A stretch of DNA of 45,510 nt. Origin: Plesiocystis pacifica SIR-1 (GTDB lineage Bacteria > Myxococcota_A > Polyangia > Nannocystales > Nannocystaceae). A program made the translations under genes and the position numbers. How positions within the stretch are numbered: the stretch's first letter is position 1; every line of letters starts with the position of its first letter. The notes under the pieces were generated by a model that worked only from the letters and a program-made list of their open reading frames with translations, did not search any database and was not told the DNA's origin. The stretch lies in assembly GCF_000170895.1 (NCBI RefSeq), contig NZ_ABCS01000080.1, forward strand, positions 1 to 45,510. The letters run 5' to 3'. Shown here one piece after another: positions 1 through 7,498 of the stretch.

Positions 1-5
1 TTCAG

Positions 6-641
6 TCAGGCTGCGGCCGCGGCCTGGCTGAAGCTGCCCAGGGCAGTCGCCAGAGCTTTGTAGCCCCGGTGCGCGCGGACGCGGAGCGTGCCCTCGCGGA
101 CCCCGAGCTCCTCGGCGATCTCGGCCATGGTCCGACCCTCGAGCTTGTGCTTGGTGACGACCTCGCGCTGGCCCTTGGGCAGGGACGCGAGCGCCCCGCG
201 GATGCGGGCAGCGATCGACAGCTGGCGCTCGTGCTCGACGACCATGCCCTCGCTGTTGGGCGCGACGTCGGCGAGGCCCTCGAGCAGACGCGCGGTGTCA
301 TCCCCGGCGGTGTCGACCTTCACGGCGCGCTCTCGATAGATGCGGCGGACGTGGTCGATGGTGGCGTTGCGGGCGATCGCCGAGTACCAGACGATGACGG
401 CCCGATCGGGGTTTGCGCCCTCGGGCGCGGCGTAGCGCGTGCGTGCTCCGTGGGCTTTCATGAACACGCTCTGAACCAACTCGTCGGCGGTGGCGGGATC
501 GCTGATGCGCGCGCGAACTTGGGCGCGCACCATCGGGCTGACTTTGCGATAGAGGGCGTTGAACGCCCGCTGGTCACCGTCGAGGTAGCGGCCCATGAGC
601 ACGGCGAGTCCCTGATAGCGGTCCTGGTTGTTCTGGCTCAT
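6..641 (-). CDS. ECF-type RNA polymerase sigma factor
   Basis: A 211-residue sigma-70 family protein of the ECF class. Region 2 spans about residues 25-104 and holds the helical core ending in DHVRR. Region 4 spans about 148-197 and contains the helix-turn-helix AEIAEELGVREGTLRVRAHR. Both are joined by a short linker with no region 3, as in ECF factors. The ATG start is supported by a strong Shine-Dalgarno AGGAGGAA about 6 nt upstream. The C-terminus ends in a run of alanines. No anti-sigma gene is visible on this side; a partner could lie just outside the window, downstream on the same strand. It is divergent from a second ECF gene at 837. Target promoters cannot be told from the sequence. 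Confidence 0.9.
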   Translation of the reverse strand: MSQNNQDRYQGLAVLMGRYLDGDQRAFNALYRKVSPMVRAQVRARISDPATADELVQSVFMKAHGARTRYAAPEGANPDRAVIVWYSAIARNATIDHVRRIYRERAVKVDTAGDDTARLLEGLADVAPNSEGMVVEHERQLSIAARIRGALASLPKGQREVVTKHKLEGRTMAEIAEELGVREGTLRVRAHRGYKALATALGSFSQAAAAA

Positions 642-836
642 GTCCTTCCTCCTCGCTTTCGTGTTCTTTGATGCGAACTTCGGCGAAGGGTTACGAAAAA
701 CTCGGGGCCAAAAAATTCGATGACAAAAATCGAAACCCTCGATGGGTCATGTGACAGATCGACCAACTTTCGTGCTACTCAGGCGATGCCGGGCTACCAC
801 CGGCATCTCGCGTGAGCGGGGTCACCACCTCGAAGC
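642..836. promoter_or_regulatory. Divergent intergenic region between two sigma factor genes
   Basis: The 195 bp hold the promoters of both sigma genes. An A/T-rich patch at about 690-735, with repeated aaaaa and tcga motifs, contrasts with the G+C-rich surroundings and is the likeliest promoter area. I could not assign a convincing -35/-10 pair. ECF factors often regulate their own gene, so a self-recognised promoter may lie here. Confidence 0.35.
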
Positions 837-1466
837 ATGGACACGCCAAGCCCATCGTCCCAGACGCCCGATGACGCGAGCATCGTGGCGGGTCTGCGGT
901 CTGGGGACCCCCGGGCCTTCGAGGCCATGGTCCGGGCCCACGTCGGGCCGCTGCGGGCCGTGGCGCTGCGCCTGCTCCGCAACGAGGAGGACGCCGACGA
1001 CGCCGTCCAGGAGGCCTTCCTCAACGCCTACCGCAGCCTCGACCGCTTCCGCGGCGACGCGCGCCTGGGCACCTGGCTGCACCGGATCGTCGTCAACGTG
1101 GCGCTGGGCCGGCTGCGCAAGCGCGAGAGCGCCAAGCGCGACGGCGAGCAGGTGCAGATCGACGCGCACTTGCCCCAGTTCCACGAAAACGGGATGAGCC
1201 AGCGCTTCCATCAGCGCTGGACCGTCGGCGCCGACGAGCTCGTGAGCCGCGCCGAGACCCGCGAGGTCGTCCGCAATACCATCGACAAAGTCCCGGAGCC
1301 CTATCGTACGGTGTTGGTCCTGCGCGACATCGAGGAGCTCGACACGGCCGAGACCGCCGAGCTCCTGGGCATCAAGCCGGGCACGGTCAAGGTTCGTCTC
1401 CACCGCGCTCGGCAGGCCCTGCGAAACCTTCTCGAGCGCGAGCTCGAACTCACCGGCGAAGCATGA
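837..1466 (+). CDS. ECF-type RNA polymerase sigma factor (RpoE-like)
   Basis: A 209-residue ECF sigma factor. Region 2 is about residues 26-95, with DADDAVQEAFLNAYR typical of region 2.2 and TWLHRIVVNVALGRLRK for 2.3/2.4. Region 4 is about 143-199, with the HTH TAELLGIKPGTVKVRLHRAR. The stop codon overlaps the start of the next gene as ATGA, so translation of sigma and zinc anti-sigma is probably coupled. The pairing suggests a stress-responsive sigma held inactive by its neighbour. No Shine-Dalgarno is visible before the ATG. Confidence 0.93.
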   Translation: MDTPSPSSQTPDDASIVAGLRSGDPRAFEAMVRAHVGPLRAVALRLLRNEEDADDAVQEAFLNAYRSLDRFRGDARLGTWLHRIVVNVALGRLRKRESAKRDGEQVQIDAHLPQFHENGMSQRFHQRWTVGADELVSRAETREVVRNTIDKVPEPYRTVLVLRDIEELDTAETAELLGIKPGTVKVRLHRARQALRNLLERELELTGEA

Positions 1467-1822
1467 GCGAGCACGATCATCCCAAGGGCGACGGCCACCC
1501 CTCCTGCGGGCACGACTACGGCCTGAAGATGAAGGTCCACGGCCTGACCTGCCAGGAGATCAGCCAGTTCATGATGGACTACCTCGACAGCTCGCTCGAC
1601 GACGGGGCCAAGGACGAGTTCGAGCGCCACGTCGGCGTGTGCCCGCCCTGCCTGCACTACCTCGACGGCTACAAGGACACCGTCGAGCTGGTGCGCCGCT
1701 GCGGCAAGGTCGAGCTCGACGCCGAGGCCAAGAAGGTCCACGGCGAAAAGCACGGGCCGCCCCCCGAGGGCTTGATCATGGCGATCCTCGCGGCCAAGCA
1801 GGCCATCGACGGCCAGGCTTGA
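1463..1822 (+). CDS. Zinc-binding anti-sigma factor (zf-HC2/ZAS type)
   Basis: A 119-residue soluble protein with no membrane segment. It contains the ZAS signature H56-x3-C60-x2-C63 (HVGVCPPC) preceded by Cys30, the arrangement used by zinc anti-sigma factors such as RsrA and ChrR to bind zinc and clamp an ECF sigma. The N-terminus is His/Cys-rich (two further His and Cys15), which could add metal ligands. It overlaps the sigma gene by 4 bp, the usual arrangement for a cognate pair. Family knowledge says such proteins release sigma on oxidation or metal stress; the actual signal here is unknown. Confidence 0.85.
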   Translation: MSEHDHPKGDGHPSCGHDYGLKMKVHGLTCQEISQFMMDYLDSSLDDGAKDEFERHVGVCPPCLHYLDGYKDTVELVRRCGKVELDAEAKKVHGEKHGPPPEGLIMAILAAKQAIDGQA

Positions 1823-1852
1823 CGCGCCCTTCGCCATGGGCAAAGTCCCCGG

Positions 1853-2695
1853 GTGGCTCCGCCCAAACAGCGCAAGACCAAGACCAAGACCAGTAGCGAT
1901 GCGCTGACGGTCCTGTCGTGGAACATCAACGGTCTGCGCGCGGCGGCCAAGAAGGGCTTCGGCGCGTGGCTGGCCGAGTGCGGCGGCGACATCGTCGGCG
2001 TCCAGGAGATCCGCGCCTTCAAAGAGCAGCTCGACGACGCCACCGCCGAGCCCGAGGGCTGGCACAGCCACTTCCGCTCGGCCGTGCGCCCGGGCTACAG
2101 CGGCGTCGGCCTGTACAGCCGGGCGCCCGCCGACAAGGTCGAGGTCGAGCTCGGCGAGGCGCGCTTCGACGACGAGGGCCGGGTGCAGCTCGCTCGCTTT
2201 GGTCGGCTGTTCGTCGCCAACGTCTACTTCCCCAACGGCAACGGCCGCGACCGCGACAACTCCCGCGTGCCCTACAAGCTCGACTTTTACCGGGCCGTGT
2301 TCGAGCTCGTCGAGCGCAAGCGCCGGGGCGGCTACCGGGTCCTGGTCATGGGCGACTTCAACACCGCCCACGAGGCCATCGACCTGGCCCGGCCCAAGCA
2401 GAACGTGAAGACCTCGGGCTTTTTGCCCGAAGAGCGCGAGGAGCTCGACCGGTGGATCCGCGCGGGCTGGATCGACACCTTCCGCAGCCTCGAGCCCGGG
2501 CCCGGGCACTACAGCTGGTGGTCCCAGCGCGGGACCGCCCGCGAGCGCAACGTCGGCTGGCGCATCGACTACGTCCTCGCCTCGCCCAACGTCGAGCCCT
2601 TCCTGCGCGAGGCCTTCATCTGGCCCGAGGTCCCGGGCTCCGACCACTGCCCCGTCGGCGTGCGCCTCGATCGCGCCGTGCTCGCCCGCGGTTGA
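1853..2695 (+). CDS. xth: Exodeoxyribonuclease III / AP endonuclease family protein
   Basis: A 280-residue endonuclease/exonuclease/phosphatase-fold enzyme of the ExoIII/APE1 family, acting in base-excision repair at abasic sites. Visible catalytic and metal-binding residues are Asn25 (SWNINGLR), Glu52 (VQEIRA), Asp168/Asn170 (MGDFNTAHEAIDL), Asp239 (WRIDYVLA) and Asp264-His265 (GSDHCPV). The segment NVKTSGFLPEER is typical of the ExoA/APE1 branch. The start is a GTG; no in-frame ATG precedes the domain. A basic Lys-rich tail of about 15 residues comes before the nuclease core. It lies 30 bp behind the anti-sigma gene and may be co-transcribed with that stress regulon. Confidence 0.93.
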   Translation: MAPPKQRKTKTKTSSDALTVLSWNINGLRAAAKKGFGAWLAECGGDIVGVQEIRAFKEQLDDATAEPEGWHSHFRSAVRPGYSGVGLYSRAPADKVEVELGEARFDDEGRVQLARFGRLFVANVYFPNGNGRDRDNSRVPYKLDFYRAVFELVERKRRGGYRVLVMGDFNTAHEAIDLARPKQNVKTSGFLPEEREELDRWIRAGWIDTFRSLEPGPGHYSWWSQRGTARERNVGWRIDYVLASPNVEPFLREAFIWPEVPGSDHCPVGVRLDRAVLARG

Positions 2696-2761
2696 GCGAG
2701 TTTCGTCCGTCAGGCCGGAGCGACGGGAGTTTTCCCGCGGACGACCCGGCCGCGGGTCGGG

Positions 2762-2767
2762 TAGCGT
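2762..2767 (+). promoter_or_regulatory. Putative leaderless -10 element (TAGCGT)
   Basis: TAGCGT ends 6 nt before the ATG of the M2 peptidase gene. The spacing would place the transcript start at or near the start codon. No Shine-Dalgarno is present. It is one of a recurring series in this window. Confidence 0.45.
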
Positions 2768-2773
2768 CGAGCC

Positions 2774-4660
2774 ATGGTTCGCAGCTCCACCCTCGGCATT
2801 GGTCTGGTCGCGCTCTCGCTCGCGGCTCCTCTCTACGCGTGCCAGGCCAAGTCGGGCCCGGCGGCGGAGACGGGCGCCAAGGCTGAGGGCGACGCCGCGA
2901 AAGCGGAGGGCGCCGAGGCCAAGCCCAGCGCCGAGGAGGCCAAGGCCTACGTCGCCGAGGTCGACGCGAAGCTGCGCGAGGTGTGGACGGCCGAGTCCAA
3001 GGCCCAGTGGGCCCACGCCACCGACATCACCGACGAGCACGAAAAGGCCGTGGCCGAGGCCAGCGTGGCGTCCATGACCTACCTCAACGGGGCCATCGCC
3101 GGCGCGACCAAGTTCGCGGGCGTCGAGGCCGACGCGGACACGATGCGCCAGCTCCAGCTCCTGCGCATCGCCTCGAGCCTGCCCGCGCCCGCCGACGAGC
3201 AAAAGCGCAAGGAGCTGGCCGAGGTCGCGACCAAGCTCGACAGCATGTACGGCACGGGCAAGTGGGACTGCGAGGACGAGGCCAAGCAAGACTGCAAGGA
3301 CATGGGCGACGCCGTCGAGGTGCTCGCGACCAGCGACGACTACGACGAGCTGCTGAGGGCCTGGGAGGGCTGGCGGACCATCTCCCCGGCCATGCGGCCC
3401 AAGTACCAGCGCTTCGTCGAGCTCTCCAACGAGGGCGCCCGGGACATCGGCTTCGCCGACACCGGCGAGCTGTGGCGCTCGGGCTACGACATGAGCGCGG
3501 CGGAGTTCGAGGCCGAGATGGAGCGGCTGTGGCAGCAGGTCAAGCCGCTCTACACCCAGCTGCACTGCCACGTCCGCGCCAAGCTGGCCGAGACCTACGG
3601 CGCCGACAAGGTGCCCGCCGACGGGATGATCCCCGCGCACTTGCTCGGTAACCTGTGGGCGCAGGAGTGGCCCAACGTCTACCGGCACATGGAGCCCCAC
3701 CCGGGCCAGCCCTCCATCGACGTGACCGAGGGCCTCAAAAAGGCGAAGTTCGACGAGCTCGAGATGGTGAAGACCGCCGAGGGCTTCTTCACCTCGCTGG
3801 GCCTCGATCCTCTGCCCGAGACCTTCTGGGAGCGCTCGCTCTTCCTCCAGCCCCCGGACCGCGACGTGCAGTGCCACGCCTCCGCCTGGGACGTCGACTT
3901 CAACAACGACCTACGCATCAAGATGTGCATCAAGGTCGGGATGGAGGACTTCGTCACGATCCACCACGAGCTCGGGCACAATTATTACTATCACTATTAC
4001 TACGACAAGCCCGTGCTCTTTCAGCAGGGCGCCCACGACGGCTTCCACGAAGGCATTGGCGACACCCTCGCCCTCTCGGTCACGCCCAAGTACCTCGTCG
4101 ACATGGGCCTGCTCGACGAGGTCAGCGAGGACCCCAAGGCGGTGATCAACAAGCAGATGGCCGACGGCCTCGAGAAGATCGCGTTCTTGCCCTTCGGCCT
4201 GCTCATCGACCGCTGGCGCTGGGGCGTGTTCTCGGGCGAGATCGAGCCTGCGGAGTACAACGCGGCCTGGTGGAAGCTGCGAAACGAGTATCAGGGCGTC
4301 GCCGCGCCCGTCGAGCGCACGGAGGACCACTTCGATCCGGGCGCGAAGTATCACATCCCCGCGAACACGCCCTACTCTCGCTATTTCCTCGCCAGGATCC
4401 TGCAGTTCCAATTCCACAAGGCCCTGTGCGCGGCGGCGGGCCACGAGGGCCCCTTGCACACCTGCTCGATCTACGGGTCCAAGGAGGCCGGCGAGAAGCT
4501 CCAAGCCATGCTGGCCATGGGCTCGAGCAAGCCCTGGCCCGACGCCCTCGAGGCCGTGGCCGGAACGCGGCAAATGGACGCTGGCGCCCTGCTCGAGTAC
4601 TTCGAGCCGCTCCAGTCCTACCTCGAAGAACAAAACGCCGGCCGTACCTGCGGCTGGTAG
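2774..4660 (+). CDS. M2 family (ACE-like) peptidyl-dipeptidase, lipoprotein
   Basis: A 628-residue zinc metallopeptidase related to angiotensin-converting enzyme. The zinc site is complete: H398-E399-L-G-H402, with third ligand Glu426 in FHEGIGD, the M2 arrangement. A short signal peptide ends in the lipobox LYAC, with Cys23 lipidated, followed by an Ala/Lys/Glu-rich linker to about residue 55. The enzyme is therefore expected to be anchored to a membrane and face the periplasm or exterior. Length agrees with a single-domain ACE. A run of Tyr/His directly after HELGH (YYYHYYY) is notable. M2 enzymes remove C-terminal dipeptides; the natural substrate here is unknown. Confidence 0.92.
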   Translation: MVRSSTLGIGLVALSLAAPLYACQAKSGPAAETGAKAEGDAAKAEGAEAKPSAEEAKAYVAEVDAKLREVWTAESKAQWAHATDITDEHEKAVAEASVASMTYLNGAIAGATKFAGVEADADTMRQLQLLRIASSLPAPADEQKRKELAEVATKLDSMYGTGKWDCEDEAKQDCKDMGDAVEVLATSDDYDELLRAWEGWRTISPAMRPKYQRFVELSNEGARDIGFADTGELWRSGYDMSAAEFEAEMERLWQQVKPLYTQLHCHVRAKLAETYGADKVPADGMIPAHLLGNLWAQEWPNVYRHMEPHPGQPSIDVTEGLKKAKFDELEMVKTAEGFFTSLGLDPLPETFWERSLFLQPPDRDVQCHASAWDVDFNNDLRIKMCIKVGMEDFVTIHHELGHNYYYHYYYDKPVLFQQGAHDGFHEGIGDTLALSVTPKYLVDMGLLDEVSEDPKAVINKQMADGLEKIAFLPFGLLIDRWRWGVFSGEIEPAEYNAAWWKLRNEYQGVAAPVERTEDHFDPGAKYHIPANTPYSRYFLARILQFQFHKALCAAAGHEGPLHTCSIYGSKEAGEKLQAMLAMGSSKPWPDALEAVAGTRQMDAGALLEYFEPLQSYLEEQNAGRTCGW

Positions 4661-5059
4661 TGAAACCCAAGCCCCCAAGGGAATTCCCAAGCTCGCGGGC
4701 GAGCGAGGGCCAAACAGTCTGGCGCGGGGGGCGGATCCAATGGCTATGATCTGCTATGCGCACATTGATTGGACGCACCGAGCCATGGCATGCAGCGGCG
4801 CTTTGGCGCTATCCAAACGCGAAGCTGAGAATGCTGGCACGTCGTGATCCCTGCGTTTGACCGGGCTGAAGTCGGCTCAGCGGCCAACTGGCCGCCCATG
4901 CTCCAACTGGCGCGCGGCTTTTTCCTCATTGCCCACGGGCACGCGGGTAAGCTGGTTTACTTCCCTAAAAAGTGGCCCGCTGCGAGGAAGGCGCAGGTTT
5001 GCCAAGTTTCAATGACGTCGTACAACTACACTGCGGAAACGGAGCCCAGGAGACAACGG
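4661..5059. other. Gene-free stretch of atypical composition upstream of ParE-like gene
   Basis: About 400 bp with visibly lower G+C and weaker codon bias than the flanks. It holds a small inverted repeat GCTCGC-GG-GCGAGC near 4692 and a palindrome GGGAATTCCC near 4679. Short ORFs exist (for example 4756-4860, 34 codons) but show no recognisable domain and no strong Shine-Dalgarno. It may be the remnant of a transferred segment that carried the toxin-like gene. Confidence 0.4.
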
Positions 5060-5386
5060 ATGGCTAGAAACAAGGGTAAGAGAGCAAAGGCAGGCAATGA
5101 AGAGAAGGCGCGTTGGAAGGCGACCTTCGCCGATGACCCCATCGACCTTCAGCACCTGCCGCAAAAGAGCCTCGTTCTGCGGGCCCGGGCGATCCTCGAA
5201 GCCGTGAGCAACGGCGCGCCCTGGCACCAGTTCAACGGCAAACGCCTCCGACACGACCGCGACGTGGTCAGTGTACCCCTCGGACGGCGTTATCGCATTT
5301 TGTTCCGCACAGATGACGGCTCCCCCCAGCCCGTCTCGGTCATGTCTCACGAGTCCTACAACGGCACCAAGCCAGGCAATCGCTGA
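5060..5386 (+). CDS. RelE/ParE-like toxin-domain protein, orphan
   Basis: A 108-residue basic protein. The core, about residues 35-100, contains ARAILEAVSNG, then two beta-strand segments VVSVPLGRRYRILFR and PVSVMSHESYNG. This helix-strand pattern, with the Arg-rich RRYRILFR and a terminal SHExYN, resembles ParE-like toxin domains. The start at 5060 is preferred over the longer frame from 4844 because AGGAG lies 8 nt upstream; the 72 residues before it look non-coding. No antitoxin gene is visible on either side, so it may be orphaned or domesticated. Composition differs from the flanking genes. Family assignment is from motif resemblance only. Confidence 0.6.
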   Translation: MARNKGKRAKAGNEEKARWKATFADDPIDLQHLPQKSLVLRARAILEAVSNGAPWHQFNGKRLRHDRDVVSVPLGRRYRILFRTDDGSPQPVSVMSHESYNGTKPGNR

Positions 5387-5420
5387 GACCTATCGCACTG
5401 CCATCCGGCAGACCGAGCTC

Positions 5421-5456
5421 AAACGCGCGCTCTCATTGGATATGGGGCGCGCGTTT
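5421..5456. terminator. Bidirectional hairpin between convergent genes
   Basis: AAACGCGCGC at 5421-5430 pairs perfectly with GCGCGCGTTT at 5447-5456 across a 16-nt loop, followed by another T. It sits between the toxin-like gene (+) and the oxidoreductase gene (-) and has A/T ends on both sides, as expected of a shared intrinsic terminator. Confidence 0.65.
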
Positions 5457-5460
5457 TAGC

Positions 5461-6411
5461 TCAAGGCGTGAGCACGACCCGGCCGCGGATCCCCGGCTGT
5501 TCGGAGAGGTGCAGACCGTCGCGCCAGTCGTCGAGGCTGACCTGGGCCTCCACGCGTTCACGGAGGTTCAGGGTCACGAGCTCCTGGAGCGAGGCCTGGA
5601 CGTACTCGGGCCCGGCGGCGCGGGCCCAGCGGTACAGCCAAAAACCGCGGACCTGGATGTCTCGAAACACCAGCTGCGCGACCGAGAGCTGCACGGGCAT
5701 GCGGCTCACGGCGCCGTAGACGATGAGCTCGCCGGTGGGCGCCATGCAGGTTGCGAGCAGCTCGCTGGCGACCCCGCCGCTGCCGTCGAAGGCCATGCGC
5801 GGGCTGGGCAGGCCCAGCTCGGCGAGGCGGTTGGGCAGGCTGGGCTCGCGGACCAGGACGTGGTCGGCCCCGAGGCCCCACAAGTCGGCGATGGGCTCGC
5901 GGCTGCCGACCAGGGCGATGCTGTGCATGTCTCGCAGACCCCCCAGAGCGGTCAGGTAGCGGCCGACGGCCCCAGCCCCGGGTGAGTGGATGAACCAGTC
6001 TCCGGGCGCGAGGTCGTCGAGGAGCACGGCGGCGGTCAGGGCCTCGATGCGCAGGGTCGAGGACTCCGCCGGATCGCGCCCCGGCGGGATCACGACGAGC
6101 TCGGCCACCGGGACGCACAGGCGCTCGCGCCAGGCCCCGCAGCGCACGGGCAGGATGATCATCGAGCCGACCGGCGGACCGCCACAGTCGGGCCCGAGCT
6201 CGAGGACTCGGGCGACGCCCTGGACCCCGGGGATGTTGTCGGCGAAGGGCAGGGGGTAGAGGCCGCGCAGGCCCAGCCGGTCGGTCGGTGAGATCGGCGA
6301 GGCGAGGACCTCGACGAGGGCCTGCCCCGGCCCCGGTTTTGGCTCGGGCAGCTCGACGAGCTCGAGGACCTCGAGGGGGTGCCCCGGACGGCTGAAGCGA
6401 AGGGCTCGCAA
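5461..6411 (-). CDS. MDR-superfamily oxidoreductase, trans-2-enoyl reductase (MECR/ETR)-like
   Basis: A 316-residue medium-chain dehydrogenase/reductase without the zinc-binding cysteines of alcohol dehydrogenases. The N-terminal GroES-like half includes PGVQGVARVLELGPD. The Rossmann half has SPGAGAVGRYLTALGG around residues 142-157. The segment VFRDIQVRGFWLYRW near residues 247-261 matches the region conserved in mitochondrial 2-enoyl thioester reductases, which reduce trans-2-enoyl-ACP/CoA with NADPH. Activity on enoyl thioesters is inferred; quinone reductase is the alternative. The start is a TTG: the family's usual N-terminus (RALRFSRPG) begins there and no better start exists. It lies 54 bp downstream of the Mini-III gene and may share its transcript. 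Confidence 0.8.
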   Translation of the reverse strand: MRALRFSRPGHPLEVLELVELPEPKPGPGQALVEVLASPISPTDRLGLRGLYPLPFADNIPGVQGVARVLELGPDCGGPPVGSMIILPVRCGAWRERLCVPVAELVVIPPGRDPAESSTLRIEALTAAVLLDDLAPGDWFIHSPGAGAVGRYLTALGGLRDMHSIALVGSREPIADLWGLGADHVLVREPSLPNRLAELGLPSPRMAFDGSGGVASELLATCMAPTGELIVYGAVSRMPVQLSVAQLVFRDIQVRGFWLYRWARAAGPEYVQASLQELVTLNLRERVEAQVSLDDWRDGLHLSEQPGIRGRVVLTP

Positions 6412-6465
6412 GGTCGGGAGTGTCGCATCCTGGCCAGGCTTCGCCCAGCCGCGCAGAGGCCTGAG

Positions 6466-6888
6466 TCAGTCCCCGAGTTGGGCGTCCACGCGGGCCTCGA
6501 TGGCCGGGATGATCAGGGCCTCGAAGCGCGCTCGTTGGCCGCCCAGGAGCCACCAGGCCATGAGCGCCTCGAGGGCCGTCGCCGCCCGATACTCGCGCAC
6601 CGTGCCCCGCCGGTGACCCGCCCCACGCAGCGCCGTGTTGCGCCCGCGCCGGACCACCGCCTCCTCGGCCTCGTCGAGGACACCTGCTGCCAGGAGCTCG
6701 GCGAGCAGCTCGGCCTGCGCGCCCGCGTTGACGATGCGCGCCCGGGCCTTGTCGAGGCGGTCGACGGAGTAGTCGCCGCGCCGCGCCAGGCGAAGCCGAA
6801 CCTCACGCTCGAACTCGGCGTCGCCGAGCCACGCGAGGGTCTTCACGGAGCGCTGGCGCAGGTGTCGGTCGTCGGCCTCCGATTGCAC
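6466..6888 (-). CDS. mrnC: Mini-ribonuclease III family protein
   Basis: A 140-residue protein consisting of a lone RNase III catalytic domain with no dsRNA-binding domain, as in Mini-III. It carries LAWLGDAEFEREVR with the catalytic Asp, AGAQAELLAELL, the hallmark EEAVVRRGRN, and ATALEALMAWWLL with the second acidic catalytic residue. In Bacillus this enzyme matures 23S rRNA ends. The GTG start lies 6 nt after TAAACA, a possible leaderless promoter element. The MDR gene follows on the same strand. Confidence 0.88.
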   Translation of the reverse strand: MQSEADDRHLRQRSVKTLAWLGDAEFEREVRLRLARRGDYSVDRLDKARARIVNAGAQAELLAELLAAGVLDEAEEAVVRRGRNTALRGAGHRRGTVREYRAATALEALMAWWLLGGQRARFEALIIPAIEARVDAQLGD

Positions 6889-6967
6889 GCTGCATGTTTA
6901 CTCGGTGAGCTGGATTCCTTCCCGTACAGCGCATCTAAAAACCATTTTTGCGTGTGATTTCAACGGC

Positions 6968-6997
6968 TTGCGCGGGACATTGGCGATCCCCTAGGCT
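6968..6997 (+). promoter_or_regulatory. Putative promoter, TTGCGC-N18-TAGGCT, leaderless spacing
   Basis: TTGCGC at 6968-6973 and TAGGCT at 6992-6997 are separated by 18 bp. The TAGGCT ends 6 nt before the ATG at 7004, so the transcript would start at the start codon. No Shine-Dalgarno is present. Confidence 0.5.
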
Positions 6998-7003
6998 CCA
7001 CCC

Positions 7004-7498
7004 ATGGTCCGCCTTGGTCTGTGTCGCGTGGTCTTCGCTGCCTGTTTGTTCGCGCCCTTCGCCCTCGTGGCGACGGCCGGCCCCGCGCAGGCCGAGGAGG
7101 CCGACGCGGAGGGCAGCGACAAGGCGGGGGTCGACTCGGCCTACGTCAAGGTCACGCTGACCAAGGGCGAGGACAGCTTCGCGCACCCGGGCTTTCGCGT
7201 CGCCATCGATGAAGAGGGCGTGTTCGTGATCAACTGCGACGGCAAGGACCACGAGGTCGTGGTCACGATCCGCGAGGCCAGCGAGACCAACTTCAAGATC
7301 GAGGTCGACTACAGCGTCAACGGCAACGAGCAGCTCAGCGAGTCCCTCGACGCGACCGTGGGCACGCCGGTGGAGCTGCGCAAGGGCAAGACCGCCCTCG
7401 CCATCGACCTCGACCCGCGCGGGCAAAAGGACACCTCGCGCAAGGACGGCGAGAAGATCCTCGGCCCCGACAGCGACGATCCCCTGGGTGGGATGTGA
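7004..7498 (+). CDS. Secreted protein of unknown function
   Basis: A 164-residue protein with a clear Sec signal peptide (hydrophobic stretch about residues 8-27, cleavage likely after AQA at about residue 30). The mature part is acidic and predicted beta-rich (AYVKVTLTKGED, HEVVVTIREAS, FKIEVDYSVNG), with a charged C-terminal tail. I recognise no domain. Its stop overlaps the start of the MBL-fold lipoprotein gene (TGATG), so the two are probably translated together and may act in the same extracytoplasmic process. Confidence 0.75.
   Translation: MVRLGLCRVVFAACLFAPFALVATAGPAQAEEADAEGSDKAGVDSAYVKVTLTKGEDSFAHPGFRVAIDEEGVFVINCDGKDHEVVVTIREASETNFKIEVDYSVNGNEQLSESLDATVGTPVELRKGKTALAIDLDPRGQKDTSRKDGEKILGPDSDDPLGGM

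Noticed and set aside
1301..3877. 858-codon minus-strand frame over the sigma, anti-sigma, nuclease and peptidase genes
   Set aside because: It crosses four well-supported plus-strand genes and has Gly/Ala/Leu-rich composition without motifs.
4756..4860. 34-codon ORF before the ParE-like gene, possible antitoxin
   Set aside because: No Shine-Dalgarno, no DNA-binding motif, and a 200-bp gap to the toxin-like gene.
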